This document shows positions 1 through 7,445 of a stretch of 64,000 nt of DNA, piece after piece (positions within the stretch are counted from its first letter, which is position 1; each line of letters starts with the position of its first letter). The position numbers and the translations under genes were made by a program. Under the pieces are notes generated by a model that was given only the letters and a program-made list of their open reading frames with translations, made no database searches and was not told the DNA's origin. Origin of the DNA: Sphingobacterium alkalisoli (GTDB lineage: Bacteria; Bacteroidota; Bacteroidia; Sphingobacteriales; Sphingobacteriaceae); assembly GCF_005049105.1 (NCBI RefSeq), contig NZ_SUKA01000003.1, positions 62,001-126,000 of the forward strand. The letters run 5' to 3'.

Positions 1-467
1 AATATAATATTATATATGATGATGATGGAAAAGGAGAGATTGCGGATATTATAGGAATCAATGATACAGCAGATTGTATTGATATTCATTTATTCCATTT
101 AAAATACGCTCGCAATGGCCAGGTAGGTAATAATATAGAAAATTTCTATCAGGTTTGTGGTCAGGCTCAAAAATCCCTTAACTGGAAGTATCGAGATGGT
201 AGAGAGTTTTTTGAACATATGTTTAAGAGGAAAATGAAAAAACGACAAGGAAATGAATGTTCAAGACTTATTAAAGGAACCGAAGATCAATTGGAATATT
301 TTTTAAATGCAGCTAAATGGACTAAGGAGCTAAGGTTTCATATTAATATAGTGCAACCAGGATTAGCTAAAAATGGCGCTTCTGACGATATTCTTCAGAT
401 ATTAGGTACTACCAGTCATTATTTAAAAACTGTAGGTAATGTCAATTTAATGGTGTATACAAGTTAG
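1..467 (+). CDS. C-terminal part of a defence-type helicase (partial)
   Basis: The frame is open from the window edge to a stop at 465-467, so only the last ~154 residues are present. Visible pieces are YDDDGKGEIADIIGI, a short DIHLFHLKYAR stretch and FYQVCGQAQKSLNW. They resemble the tail of large DEAD/DEAH helicases, some with a PLD/NgoFVII nuclease domain, found with restriction or phage-defence genes; this is recalled family knowledge. The helicase core lies upstream of the window. A hairpin terminator follows 43 bp after the stop. The frame contains ATG at 219, but it is internal, because coding-like sequence continues upstream without a stop. Assignment to a named system is not possible from the tail alone. 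Confidence 0.55.
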   Translation, partial: YNIIYDDDGKGEIADIIGINDTADCIDIHLFHLKYARNGQVGNNIENFYQVCGQAQKSLNWKYRDGREFFEHMFKRKMKKRQGNECSRLIKGTEDQLEYFLNAAKWTKELRFHINIVQPGLAKNGASDDILQILGTTSHYLKTVGNVNLMVYTS

Positions 468-509
468 TTACACCATTTATTTGGTTACCAAGTCAGAATT
501 TAGGCATCT

Positions 510-541
510 ACTTTCGTCTAAAAAAAAAATTAGACGAAAGT
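510..541 (+). terminator. Perfect 12-bp hairpin after the helicase fragment
   Basis: ACTTTCGTCTAA (510-521) pairs perfectly with TTAGACGAAAGT (530-541) around a loop of eight A. It lies just downstream of the gene that ends at 467. There is no clear T-run after it on the plus strand, so it may act as a terminator or as an mRNA 3' stabiliser. Confidence 0.6.
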
Positions 542-1090
542 GTATATCAGTTGCAAATGACAAACAATTTTATATGAATAAAGCACAAGACATTCGAATT
601 TTATCAAAAGAAATAAAAAGATTATTATGAGAACTAGAAGGCTGTTTTTGTGCAACCCGTGTACGAGGAAAAAGTCGTTACTTGGGACAGCAAAATTGTA
701 AATGAAGATTAAGGAAACATTGCTCTTCCACGGTACAAGACAACTTTACTATAAAATATACTATTTCTTGAGCTTGAAGATGTGCCAATTTATCGACAAT
801 CCATTGTTAATCGACCCATCAAGTATCTCTAATAATTCTATGACATTGTCTAAATGTATTGTAAGTTGATATATAACTACTGCGACTTTGTCAATTTCTA
901 ACAGAAGTAGCGCAAATATTTACAGAAGTACGGCGTGTACTTATATGATTAATTGAATTACTCATGTGAGTATGTGACGTACTTGTACGAGTGTGAGATG
1001 ATGTTACGTAACGATGCTGCCGAAAAAAACGCCTAAAAGGGGCCTAAAGAGCTCTCAAAATTAAAAAGGAACTAGATGAGATAGTTTAAT
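542..1090. other. AT-rich stretch with no intact gene
   Basis: No intact gene is visible on either strand. One short frame (about 640-711) reads like protein (FVQPVYEEKVVTWDSKIV) and ends in a stop, but it has no start and I do not recognise it. Together with the IS remnants that follow, the stretch looks like decayed mobile DNA. Confidence 0.4.
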
Positions 1091-1099
1091 TTACACTAC

Positions 1100-1307
1100 C
1101 TTGAGACCGAACCCTAGTGTCTTTTGTGAAAACGATAACCTATATCCTAATCTCGCTAATCGATCCGTAATATCCAACAACCAATTTCCGCTGTCTGTAA
1201 GCCGAGCTATACGCCTAATACGTATCCGTCCGATGAACTGCGTATTTTTATAACTGCATAATACTATCGTAAAGATAAAAGCGATGCGATGAACCCAACG
1301 CAAACAT
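1100..1307 (-). pseudogene. IS66 TnpB remnant
   Basis: Reading the minus strand from 1307 gives MFALGSSHRFYLYDSIMQL and then a stop. The start matches the conserved beginning of IS66-family TnpB proteins (MFAL, then S-H-R-[FY]-[FY]-L). After the stop a sequence like FDGY appears in another frame, where intact TnpB has the M-R-K-S-F-D-G-L motif. The gene is therefore broken by frameshifts. It lies directly downstream of the TnpA-like gene, in the usual IS66 order tnpA-tnpB. No TnpC transposase is recognisable next to it. Confidence 0.5.
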
Positions 1308-1343
1308 CAGTACAGACGGATCAGTTGGGATGGGAGAGCAAGA

Positions 1344-1592
1344 TCATTTTCGATCTTTATACGTACATCGTTGGGATAAAATAACCTCAATATCGTTCCT
1401 TCTGGCCGCCTTATCGATTGTTATGAAGCTACCGCTGGAAGTGTCATTTTCTTTACTGCGCGAAAACCAATAATAAAAGGTCGCTTCGTTGATCCCATTT
1501 TCCGCGCAATAAGCTTTCTTGCTTTTCCCACTCTGTTGCCAGTCTGCTATCATAGACAGCATACGCAAACCTTTTTCTTCTAAGTTGTTCAT
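1344..1592 (-). pseudogene. IS66 TnpA-like gene, element no longer complete
   Basis: The 82-residue product has the pattern of IS66 accessory protein TnpA: MIADWQQSGKSKKAYCAENG followed by INEATFYYWF, a helix-turn-helix of the type used to recognise transposon ends. The frame itself is open, but the C-terminal half ends early and in an unconserved way (CTYKDRK), and the following tnpB is broken. I therefore treat the whole IS66 copy as dead. What the product could still do, for example bind IS66 ends elsewhere in the genome, cannot be judged here. Confidence 0.6.
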
Positions 1593-1830
1593 ACAACAAA
1601 GCTAAAGCCTAATGGGATCTAAGTCAATATGTACTTCATAGGACGGATACGAAAATTCTTGAGGTGATCAAGGACGTAGCTAAACCCGAGAAGGTTGTTT
1701 TTTTAGTTTTGCAGGTGGAGACTGGTTGATGATGAATACGTCGAAAATTGAGTTCCTTACACTTTCAAAAGCTATTTTGATTTTCTAATTGTTAATGATT
1801 CATAGCCTGAAGAATATGAGGTCGGAAATC

Positions 1831-1920
1831 AAATATGTAGTTCTTCGCGCGGATACTTTATCACTGACCGATTTACAGAACCGGGGCGTAGAGGATATCT
1901 TAATTGCCTGTATCGATTGA
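1831..1920 (+). pseudogene. IS256-family transposase remnant
   Basis: A 29-residue open stretch reads KYVVLRADTLSLTDLQNRGV then EDILIACID and stops. N-R-G-V-x-D-I-L-I-A-x-x-D is the signature preceding the second catalytic aspartate region of IS256-type mutator transposases (usually followed by GLKGFPEAI). Everything before and after is lost. It is a fossil of a second, unrelated IS family in the same 800 bp. The surrounding 1593-1830 shows no gene. Confidence 0.55.
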
Positions 1921-1958
1921 ACCATTGACACAGTTTGTTTTACACTCCCAAAAAATCA

Positions 1959-2666
1959 CTATTTTTTGATTGCAATTTCCATGATTTCTTGGTCAACTTT
2001 GTGACAGAAATCTATAAACTGTTTAAACGACTGAATATGACCTTTTGTCTTACTTCGTTTAATTAGTTCCTCTAAAAAGTATCTCTCAGTAACTTCTTTT
2101 GGATTTTTCTTGCTGTAGTAAATTCTTCTTTCGGCTAATATCTCTTGTAAATATGTAGAATGAAATATGGCAGTAGTTTGTTCGAAATCAATAGGCTTCT
2201 CCATTAATTCTGGATCTTCTTTTTTTACATTGTAATGCTTAATACAGTCCATTAAGAAACTACTTGTAGGGTTACTTTTGAAAATTTTAGGGTTTCCAAG
2301 AAACCAAGTTTCAAAGCACTTGTTTTGAACAATTATTGCAAGTTTAGTATTAGGATTTAACTCTATTTTTTCCTCTTTAATGAAGTCTAAAACTTGTTTA
2401 TTTCGCTCTTCAACAGTATCGTCATCCGAGTCTAAACAAATTACCAGATAATCGAAATTTCCAGATATATTTACATCTTCAATACTGTTTTTTAAATGGT
2501 TATCCAATAAAGAAGGGAAGCCGTCCCCAGTGAAAATGCAATAATTATTTTTGGTCACTTCGTGATACCATTGTACTCTCTTTAGTTCTGGGATAAGAAT
2601 TGATAACCATTCTGGATAAACTTTCATCTCCGTTCGTCTTCCTTCTACTAAGAAATAAATGTTCAT
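1959..2666 (-). CDS. TOPRIM-like nuclease partner of an ATPase (DUF4276/RloB-like)
   Basis: 235 residues. The N-terminus reads MNIYFLVEGRRTE, with the conserved glutamate E8 of a TOPRIM fold. A second acidic cluster, LVICLDSDDD (D79, D81), fits the TOPRIM DxD motif after a beta strand. Such small TOPRIM proteins (DUF4276, RloB, DUF4435 groups) act as nuclease effectors beside ABC-type ATPases in phage-defence pairs such as PARIS or AbiL. The start overlaps the stop of the upstream ATPase gene by 4 bp (ATGA), so the two are translationally coupled. I infer metal-dependent cleavage of nucleic acid controlled by the ATPase. The exact family is not certain, because the fold is judged from two motifs. 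Confidence 0.6.
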   Translation of the reverse strand: MNIYFLVEGRRTEMKVYPEWLSILIPELKRVQWYHEVTKNNYCIFTGDGFPSLLDNHLKNSIEDVNISGNFDYLVICLDSDDDTVEERNKQVLDFIKEEKIELNPNTKLAIIVQNKCFETWFLGNPKIFKSNPTSSFLMDCIKHYNVKKEDPELMEKPIDFEQTTAIFHSTYLQEILAERRIYYSKKNPKEVTERYFLEELIKRSKTKGHIQSFKQFIDFCHKVDQEIMEIAIKK

Positions 2667-3820
2667 TGTTCTTGACCAGTTTGATACTCATCTAATTGAA
2701 TTAATTGCATAAATGCGCTATGTTTCGATTTGCCAATATTAAATTTATCGATGTTATGAGTTTTTATAACACCTGCATTTCGAGTTACAAGTTTCCAGTT
2801 ATTATAACCAATAGCATCAATAATATATGGATGATGGCTTGTTAATACGAATTGTAATTTTCTTTTTGATGCTAAAATATCATTCGTTATCTCATTAATA
2901 CAGTTTATACCCAAACTATTCTCAAATTCATCAATTAAAAACACGGTTCCTTCTGAACACAAATAAAGTTCACTTAATTGCATTAATGTTCTAAACATTC
3001 CTGAAGAAATTCTATTTTGACTTATCCAATGTTGAACGCCTTTTTCTTTAATTTGAATAAAGGGATAGTCTTTCAAAAGATCAGGCATTTCTTTTTCCTT
3101 GGTTTCTAAAGGAGCAATTTTGATATCTTCTATTTGTGGAAAAATGTCCGCAAACCTTTGCTTTATTGTTACAAAAACCTTCTTGTCAGCTTTCTGTACA
3201 AAAAATAACTTCAATGGTGTTTCTAACTCACTCTCTTGTATTCTTTCAATTGTATTAAATTTCTTTGATAAACTTTTTGCATTAAGAAAACTAAATCGAA
3301 AACCTTGTCCAGCATTAGCAGAATTGGAATGATCTGCAAAATCTAACTTTCTTATTCCATCGTAGGCTGGATTTATTTTTTCTTCTTCTTTTAAAAGATG
3401 AATAATACTTTGTTGCTGAGAAAGTTTTATGGTAGGTTGGCCTAAAAATAAAATTTTATCCTCATTTCTATCAATAACTATTTCATTATCTAAAAATAAT
3501 TTTTCATAAATAATTCTTGGTTTATTCTTTTTGTTGTCGTCCTCGTCATCATCAATATCGATAAAAATCTCGATGCCTTTGTTCTCAAACTCCCCTTCCC
3601 AAATATAATTTTGATTTGAAAGTGTTTTAAATTCGATTCTCCAACTTATTCCGTTTATAGAAGAACCTCCAGCAATTTGTTTGAGAGCCATTAATGCTCT
3701 AAGTATTTGAGTTTTTCCCACACCAGAAGCTCCAACTAATAAGGTTAGTTTACTTAATGGGAATTGTTCAAGTCGCCAATCAAGTGATTTATCTTCAAAT
3801 TTAAATTCTGAAATAGTCAT
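2663..3820 (-). CDS. ABC/SMC-type AAA ATPase of a two-gene defence-like module
   Basis: 385 residues. Walker A is GASGVGKT (residues 30-37). An ABC-signature-like turn (RISSGMFRTL) lies at about 265-275, Walker B is VFLIDEFEN with D297/E298, and the switch histidine is in LTSHHPYIID (H329). This is the compact AAA_15/AAA_21 ATPase layout of OLD-like and RloA-like proteins, which dimerise on ATP and hold or release a toxic partner. It is the first gene of the pair, has its own promoter at 3843-3873, and overlaps the TOPRIM gene. A lysine- and aspartate-rich insert (DIDDDEDDNKKNK, about 91-103) is unusual. Confidence 0.7.
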   Translation of the reverse strand: MTISEFKFEDKSLDWRLEQFPLSKLTLLVGASGVGKTQILRALMALKQIAGGSSINGISWRIEFKTLSNQNYIWEGEFENKGIEIFIDIDDDEDDNKKNKPRIIYEKLFLDNEIVIDRNEDKILFLGQPTIKLSQQQSIIHLLKEEEKINPAYDGIRKLDFADHSNSANAGQGFRFSFLNAKSLSKKFNTIERIQESELETPLKLFFVQKADKKVFVTIKQRFADIFPQIEDIKIAPLETKEKEMPDLLKDYPFIQIKEKGVQHWISQNRISSGMFRTLMQLSELYLCSEGTVFLIDEFENSLGINCINEITNDILASKRKLQFVLTSHHPYIIDAIGYNNWKLVTRNAGVIKTHNIDKFNIGKSKHSAFMQLIQLDEYQTGQEQ

Positions 3821-3842
3821 ACTATTTATTTGTTATAATCGA

Positions 3843-3873
3843 CAAATTTATTATTAATATTCAGTTTTGCAAA
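3843..3873 (-). promoter_or_regulatory. Bacteroidota-type promoter of the ATPase-TOPRIM operon
   Basis: On the minus strand TTTG (3873-3870) is followed after 19 bp by TAAATTTG (3850-3843). This matches the Bacteroidota consensus TTTG, N19-22, TAnnTTTG. The -7 box ends 22 bp before the ATG at 3820, so the leader is short. Confidence 0.65.
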
Positions 3874-3995
3874 ATGGTATGCAACCACTTATTTACTGTA
3901 CTTCCGTTCGGCAAATATATCCGATATCCGAATGGTGTAATATGCACTTAGTAAAAATAGTAAAATTTTGTAAACTAATAAGATATCTTGTTCTT

Positions 3996-4307
3996 TTAAC
4001 GGTTGACAAAACTATTTTTAGCTGTTCGTTGTATGGATAGCGAAAATAATATTGTGCGTTGTCCACAACAAGGTATGAGGGCATCACACAACGGATTAGT
4101 TGGTGTATGGTTACGTTTTAGAGTCCGTAGAAAGAATAGGGCAGAAGCGCTTACGGTCCATCCGCCTGAGTCTTTATTGTCGTCAACAATGATTTCGTTC
4201 CCAATCATTATTTTTAATAGCGCATGGGCGCACAGGTCCACTTCTGGTCTATCTTCGATAAGCCAGAATAATTTTTTGATATATAATGTAAACGTAGGAC
4301 CTACCAT
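3996..4307 (-). CDS. Hypothetical protein, 103 residues
   Basis: I do not recognise the family. The product has a plausible protein-like core (KKLFWLIEDRPEVDLCAHAL, then IVDDNKDSGGWTVSASALFF) and a late cysteine pair in ALIPCCGQR. It starts 3 bp after the stop of the preceding small membrane protein gene (4311-4499), so the two form a tight operon. A long frame also exists on the opposite strand over the same bases. I favour the minus strand because of the operon spacing and the natural amino-acid mix. The C-terminal ~25 residues look less protein-like, and another frame picks up there (3893-4087), so a frameshift near 4050 is possible. Confidence 0.5.
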   Translation of the reverse strand: MVGPTFTLYIKKLFWLIEDRPEVDLCAHALLKIMIGNEIIVDDNKDSGGWTVSASALFFLRTLKRNHTPTNPLCDALIPCCGQRTILFSLSIQRTAKNSFVNR

Positions 4308-4310
4308 TGC

Positions 4311-4499
4311 TTAATCCATTTTTTGAGCATCTATTGTCCTATCAGAAGTAGTTTCACATTCCTCAGTTTGATAATTCCATCGTCCTCCACGATCTAAACA
4401 CGCATCAATCTCAATGAAATTAGTCTTTTTTAGGTACGCGTACACCAACAGGATGGTTATTGCAAATATTAATACAACAAGAAATCTTTTACGTCGCAT
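4311..4499 (-). CDS. Small membrane-anchored protein with a CLDRGGRWNY motif
   Basis: 62 residues. A positively charged start (MRRKRF) leads into one hydrophobic segment (about 6-23), then an outward domain with IDACLDRGGRWNYQTEECE. The spacing C-x(4)-G-R-W-N-Y-x(5)-C is seen in many short Bacteroidota membrane proteins of unknown role; the two cysteines may form a disulfide outside the cytoplasm. It is the first gene of a two-gene operon with the 103-residue protein. Confidence 0.6.
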   Translation of the reverse strand: MRRKRFLVVLIFAITILLVYAYLKKTNFIEIDACLDRGGRWNYQTEECETTSDRTIDAQKMD

Positions 4500-4644
4500 A
4501 GTTCTGTTTTTTATTTAACATTCGCTTTAGTCGTTCTCGTCAACTTAATCTCTGTCAATTTGTTGGCGAATCTAATTTTCTATTATCCTTACTTTCATTA
4601 AATGAGCTAGCCGTAAAGAAACCTTTCCGAGTAGAAATGTTTCT

Positions 4645-5463
4645 TCAGTCAATGTGTTTCAGTAATTCGTTAATTTGGTCCGTTGATGAAATTCCTTTTT
4701 CTGTTGCTATCAACGAAAGTAATGTTATTTTAGAATTTAAGTCACTTGCAGCTTTAATTTTATGGTGTCCGTCAAGTATGTAATGAGCAATGCACCAATG
4801 CGAAGTAAATTCAGGTTTGACCTCATCGTCAGGCCAAACAGCAGGCTCTTTAACGTCGAAAACTGTCACGCTAATTGCAGTCGGTTTATAACCCTTTGAA
4901 ATTTGTTCTTTATAGAAGTCAACTCGTGTTTGGTCTATATAATCAGGGGACGTCAATGGAATGAAAAATTCAAATAGCTTTCTGTCGTCACCTATTTCCT
5001 TGTCCGTCCCACGATAGTAATTTACCTTAGGTGAATGAGGAACACCATAATATCCGTCTATTCCCCATAAATCAACTTGGTCTTTTGCGAAATAATCGCC
5101 TTTTTGTCCAACTACAGCAAATTTTGGACTAATTGTAAGCAAAGCAATTTCATACAAACCGTTTGGGATTATTTCTTGTAAAACGTCAATAGCATTGTCG
5201 TCAATGGAAGAAAGTCCAATATTTAGTTTGTCGATAGTCTCTTTTGGATTGATTGATTTTTTGTAGTTGCTCAATTTTTCAAAGAAGAAAGAACAAGTTC
5301 CGCAAACATTTCCAATATGGTAAATATTTTGTCCGTTAACTGCGATAAATCTGTCCCATACTTCCCATGAACCACCACCTGTCGTCTCAAAAGTCAGAGG
5401 TGAAGTTGATGATACAATTTTTGTCTTGCGGTTGTTAATTAGTCGTTTCATAATATGGCACAT
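4645..5463 (-). CDS. Unknown protein with a ParB-like DGHHK motif
   Basis: 272 residues (or 268 from the second ATG at 5451). Not recognised as a named family. Two motifs stand out: a CGTC cysteine pair (about residues 54-57) inside HIGNVCGTCSFFFEKL, and IAHYILDGHHKIKAASDL near the C-terminus. The latter resembles the DGHHR/K box of ParB/Srx-type nucleotide-binding domains. The middle part is rich in aromatic residues. It is a single gene with more than 100 bp of free DNA on each side. The CxxC may bind metal. Function unknown; ParB-like folds include nucleases, kinases and sulfiredoxin. Confidence 0.55.
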   Translation of the reverse strand: MCHIMKRLINNRKTKIVSSTSPLTFETTGGGSWEVWDRFIAVNGQNIYHIGNVCGTCSFFFEKLSNYKKSINPKETIDKLNIGLSSIDDNAIDVLQEIIPNGLYEIALLTISPKFAVVGQKGDYFAKDQVDLWGIDGYYGVPHSPKVNYYRGTDKEIGDDRKLFEFFIPLTSPDYIDQTRVDFYKEQISKGYKPTAISVTVFDVKEPAVWPDDEVKPEFTSHWCIAHYILDGHHKIKAASDLNSKITLLSLIATEKGISSTDQINELLKHID

Positions 5464-5758
5464 AACTACTTCTTTAACGTAACTTGTTTCGCCAAATCTT
5501 ACTCTTTATATACGTTGCGTTAAAAAGTGTTGTGAATATAGTAAAATGTTTTAATTTAATATAAATGGGGGTAGGAAAGCAAATCACAACACTAAAACTA
5601 GCATTTAGGATTTGGAGGATGCTGTGCGTAATATCAGTAAATGAAAGAATGCTGCAAATACCTTGTACTTAGCTGAATTCACTGTTTAGTAAGTGTCTTT
5701 AAGCACAATTCTCTACATTAGAATTGAAAGAACATAATAACCTCCTTAACGTAAAAAT
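5464..5758. other. Intergenic, nothing recognised
   Basis: No gene, repeat or clear promoter is seen in this AT-rich stretch. It is part of about 1 kb (5464-6455) without an intact gene. Confidence 0.4.
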
Positions 5759-6049
5759 CTACAGGTCCGATTCATATATCGGAATAGGAACCAAGTTTAA
5801 GTCAAATGCAGTAACGCGAGTGTCTGGAAACGAATCTATTAATACAGCCTTTACCGCTGTTACTTCATGGAAAAAAGAAAACCATATAGAAAAAAAACCT
5901 TTTGCTAACGCAACATCTTTTAAAAGAGGGATGAATTTATCCGCCACAGTATTACCCCATTCATCCCAGGATTGGCGCCATAGGGTAGCAGATAGAAATG
6001 CTTCGTACCGATATTTCCACCGTAAGTCTGTGGCCCTTGCTCCGGAAGT
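5759..6049 (-). pseudogene. C-terminal fragment of an unknown protein
   Basis: The minus strand is open from just after a stop at 6050-6052 and encodes 96 residues: ARATDLRWKYRYEAFLSATL, WRQSWDEWGNTVADKF, IPLLKDVALAKGFFSIWF and on to YESDL. The tryptophan- and acid-rich composition and codon choice look like real protein, yet there is no start codon near the beginning. I read it as the tail of a truncated gene. A 119-codon frame on the plus strand (5724-6083) covers the same DNA and is the alternative. I do not recognise either. Confidence 0.3.
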
Positions 6050-6092
6050 CTATATTTCGTACTATTTGCATGAATATAGCTAAAGTACGTGT

Positions 6093-6290
6093 ATGTTGAC
6101 CAGTAAGCAGAAAAGATTTTGTGACAAGTACCTTGTAGGCCTAAACGCTATTCAGTCCGCCATCAGGGCAAGCTATAGAACCGACTCTTGGGGATGCGAT
6201 AATGGACAGATTGACAACTTCAGCACACAGATTACCTTTGCAGGGAAAGTCGCTGAGAAAGAAAAAAAATCACTAAGGTTGAAAACTTAA
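6093..6290 (+). pseudogene. Phage terminase small subunit remnant
   Basis: The product begins MLTSKQKRFCDKYLVGLNAI then QSAIRASYRT. This matches the N-terminal helix-turn-helix of the terminase_2 family (L-T-x-K-Q-x-x-F-x-x-E/K-Y-L-x-x-x-N-A-x-x-A-A-I-R-A-x-Y), which binds phage DNA ends before packaging. After residue ~31 the similarity is lost (SWGCDNGQIDNFST) and the frame stops at 65 residues, roughly half the usual length or less. No large terminase, portal or capsid gene is near. It is a trace of a former prophage or satellite. Confidence 0.5.
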
Positions 6291-6455
6291 TAAAAATCTA
6301 GTGGTAAAATAGCTCAGGTTATTGGTCTTAAGACTACTGTATTTTCGTGCGGAACGGGTGGTGTACTTTGTTCGGAATATTCAGCAGCGACAACTTTGGT
6401 TAAGGGCTTGTGTTTCCATTGCGTAATTCGTTACATTCGTTGAGAGAAGCGGAAA

Positions 6456-7160
6456 TTATGATCTAAATGTTTTAAACTTATCAATTATCATTCGTTTGAC
6501 ATTATGCTCGTTTTGATATTTTAATTTTTCAGACTTAAATATCCCGCAACCCCACACCATATATTTAAAAGGTCGCTTAAACTGAAACTTGCTTATCGTT
6601 AATGGCGTATTGAAATTTTTGCAGTTTTCGCAATAGCATTGGTTTCGTTCTTCGTGTGGAATTTTTAAAGACTCCATTTCGGCAAATATCTTTAGCTCTT
6701 CTAATATAAAGTCATTTGCGTTTTCAAGTGTAAGGCCAGCATTGAATAACGTCAAATTTCTATAATTTAGATAATCCAAATCTTCATCTATCTCGAAAAA
6801 TGCTATATATTTATTATCATAACCACTTGCCAAAACAACTTTCAACATTTGACCGAATGCGTAATCAATTCCAATTTCTTTTCTGATTGCTTTATTTGCT
6901 ATTGTTAAGGCATAACTTTTAATCAATTTGTCTTCGTTTTTTTCAACTTCAAGATTTAAATCTTTCACACTTTTCCAAAAACATTCCTCACGTTCTATTG
7001 TCGTGTCGTGATCCAAGCCTGCTAAAACAAACAGATTATTACTTTCATAGCCTAATTCTAGAACTTGGACAGCCCAATCAACAAGTTTCTTGCTGTCAAA
7101 ATGTGTCAAGCATCTTTCTGCTAAGATTTCAAGAGTCAGGTTATCGAGTGTCGTGGCCAT
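6456..7160 (-). CDS. Hypothetical cytoplasmic protein with a CxC-x2-C knuckle
   Basis: 234 residues, no signal peptide and no membrane segment. The first two thirds are helical and acidic, with repeated hydrophobic spacing (LDNLTLEILAERCLTHFDSK). Near residues 174-179 there is CYCENC, a possible zinc knuckle, followed by a basic C-terminus (RMIIDKFKTFRS). I do not recognise the family; the size, acidity and location in an accessory region would also fit an immunity protein. It stands alone, with about 285 bp of unexplained DNA upstream (7161-7445). Confidence 0.5.
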   Translation of the reverse strand: MATTLDNLTLEILAERCLTHFDSKKLVDWAVQVLELGYESNNLFVLAGLDHDTTIEREECFWKSVKDLNLEVEKNEDKLIKSYALTIANKAIRKEIGIDYAFGQMLKVVLASGYDNKYIAFFEIDEDLDYLNYRNLTLFNAGLTLENANDFILEELKIFAEMESLKIPHEERNQCYCENCKNFNTPLTISKFQFKRPFKYMVWGCGIFKSEKLKYQNEHNVKRMIIDKFKTFRS

Positions 7161-7445
7161 AAGTACTTCTATTTATTATCAATATACATTTTATATCCGC
7201 GATACTAGTAACTATTAGGTTTACAAAATCTCCTGTAAATGGCAATTCTTGGAGTGCAGCATTTTTGGTACTAATAAATACATAATCCATTTCAAAAGTA
7301 TGCTATAAAATTTTCTTGTCCAAGAACGTTTTTCTATTCTCCATTCTATAGCTTTCCCCGGTAAAATTTATCACTTCGTAGCGGAACAACATTCAGTTCA
7401 AAAGTGTCGTCACAACGACCAAAGGTCGCCTAGGTTGTTATGATT

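Noticed and set aside
1091-1303. A 70-residue minus-strand protein
   Set aside because: The frame begins inside the IS66 TnpB remnant in the wrong phase and has no family-like motif.
4003-4314. Plus-strand protein of 103 residues
   Set aside because: It overlaps the minus-strand gene of the same length; the minus-strand frame has tight operon spacing and more protein-like sequence.
5724-6083. Plus-strand protein of 119 residues
   Set aside because: No ribosome binding site, no recognisable motif; the minus-strand fragment is more convincing. Left open at low weight.
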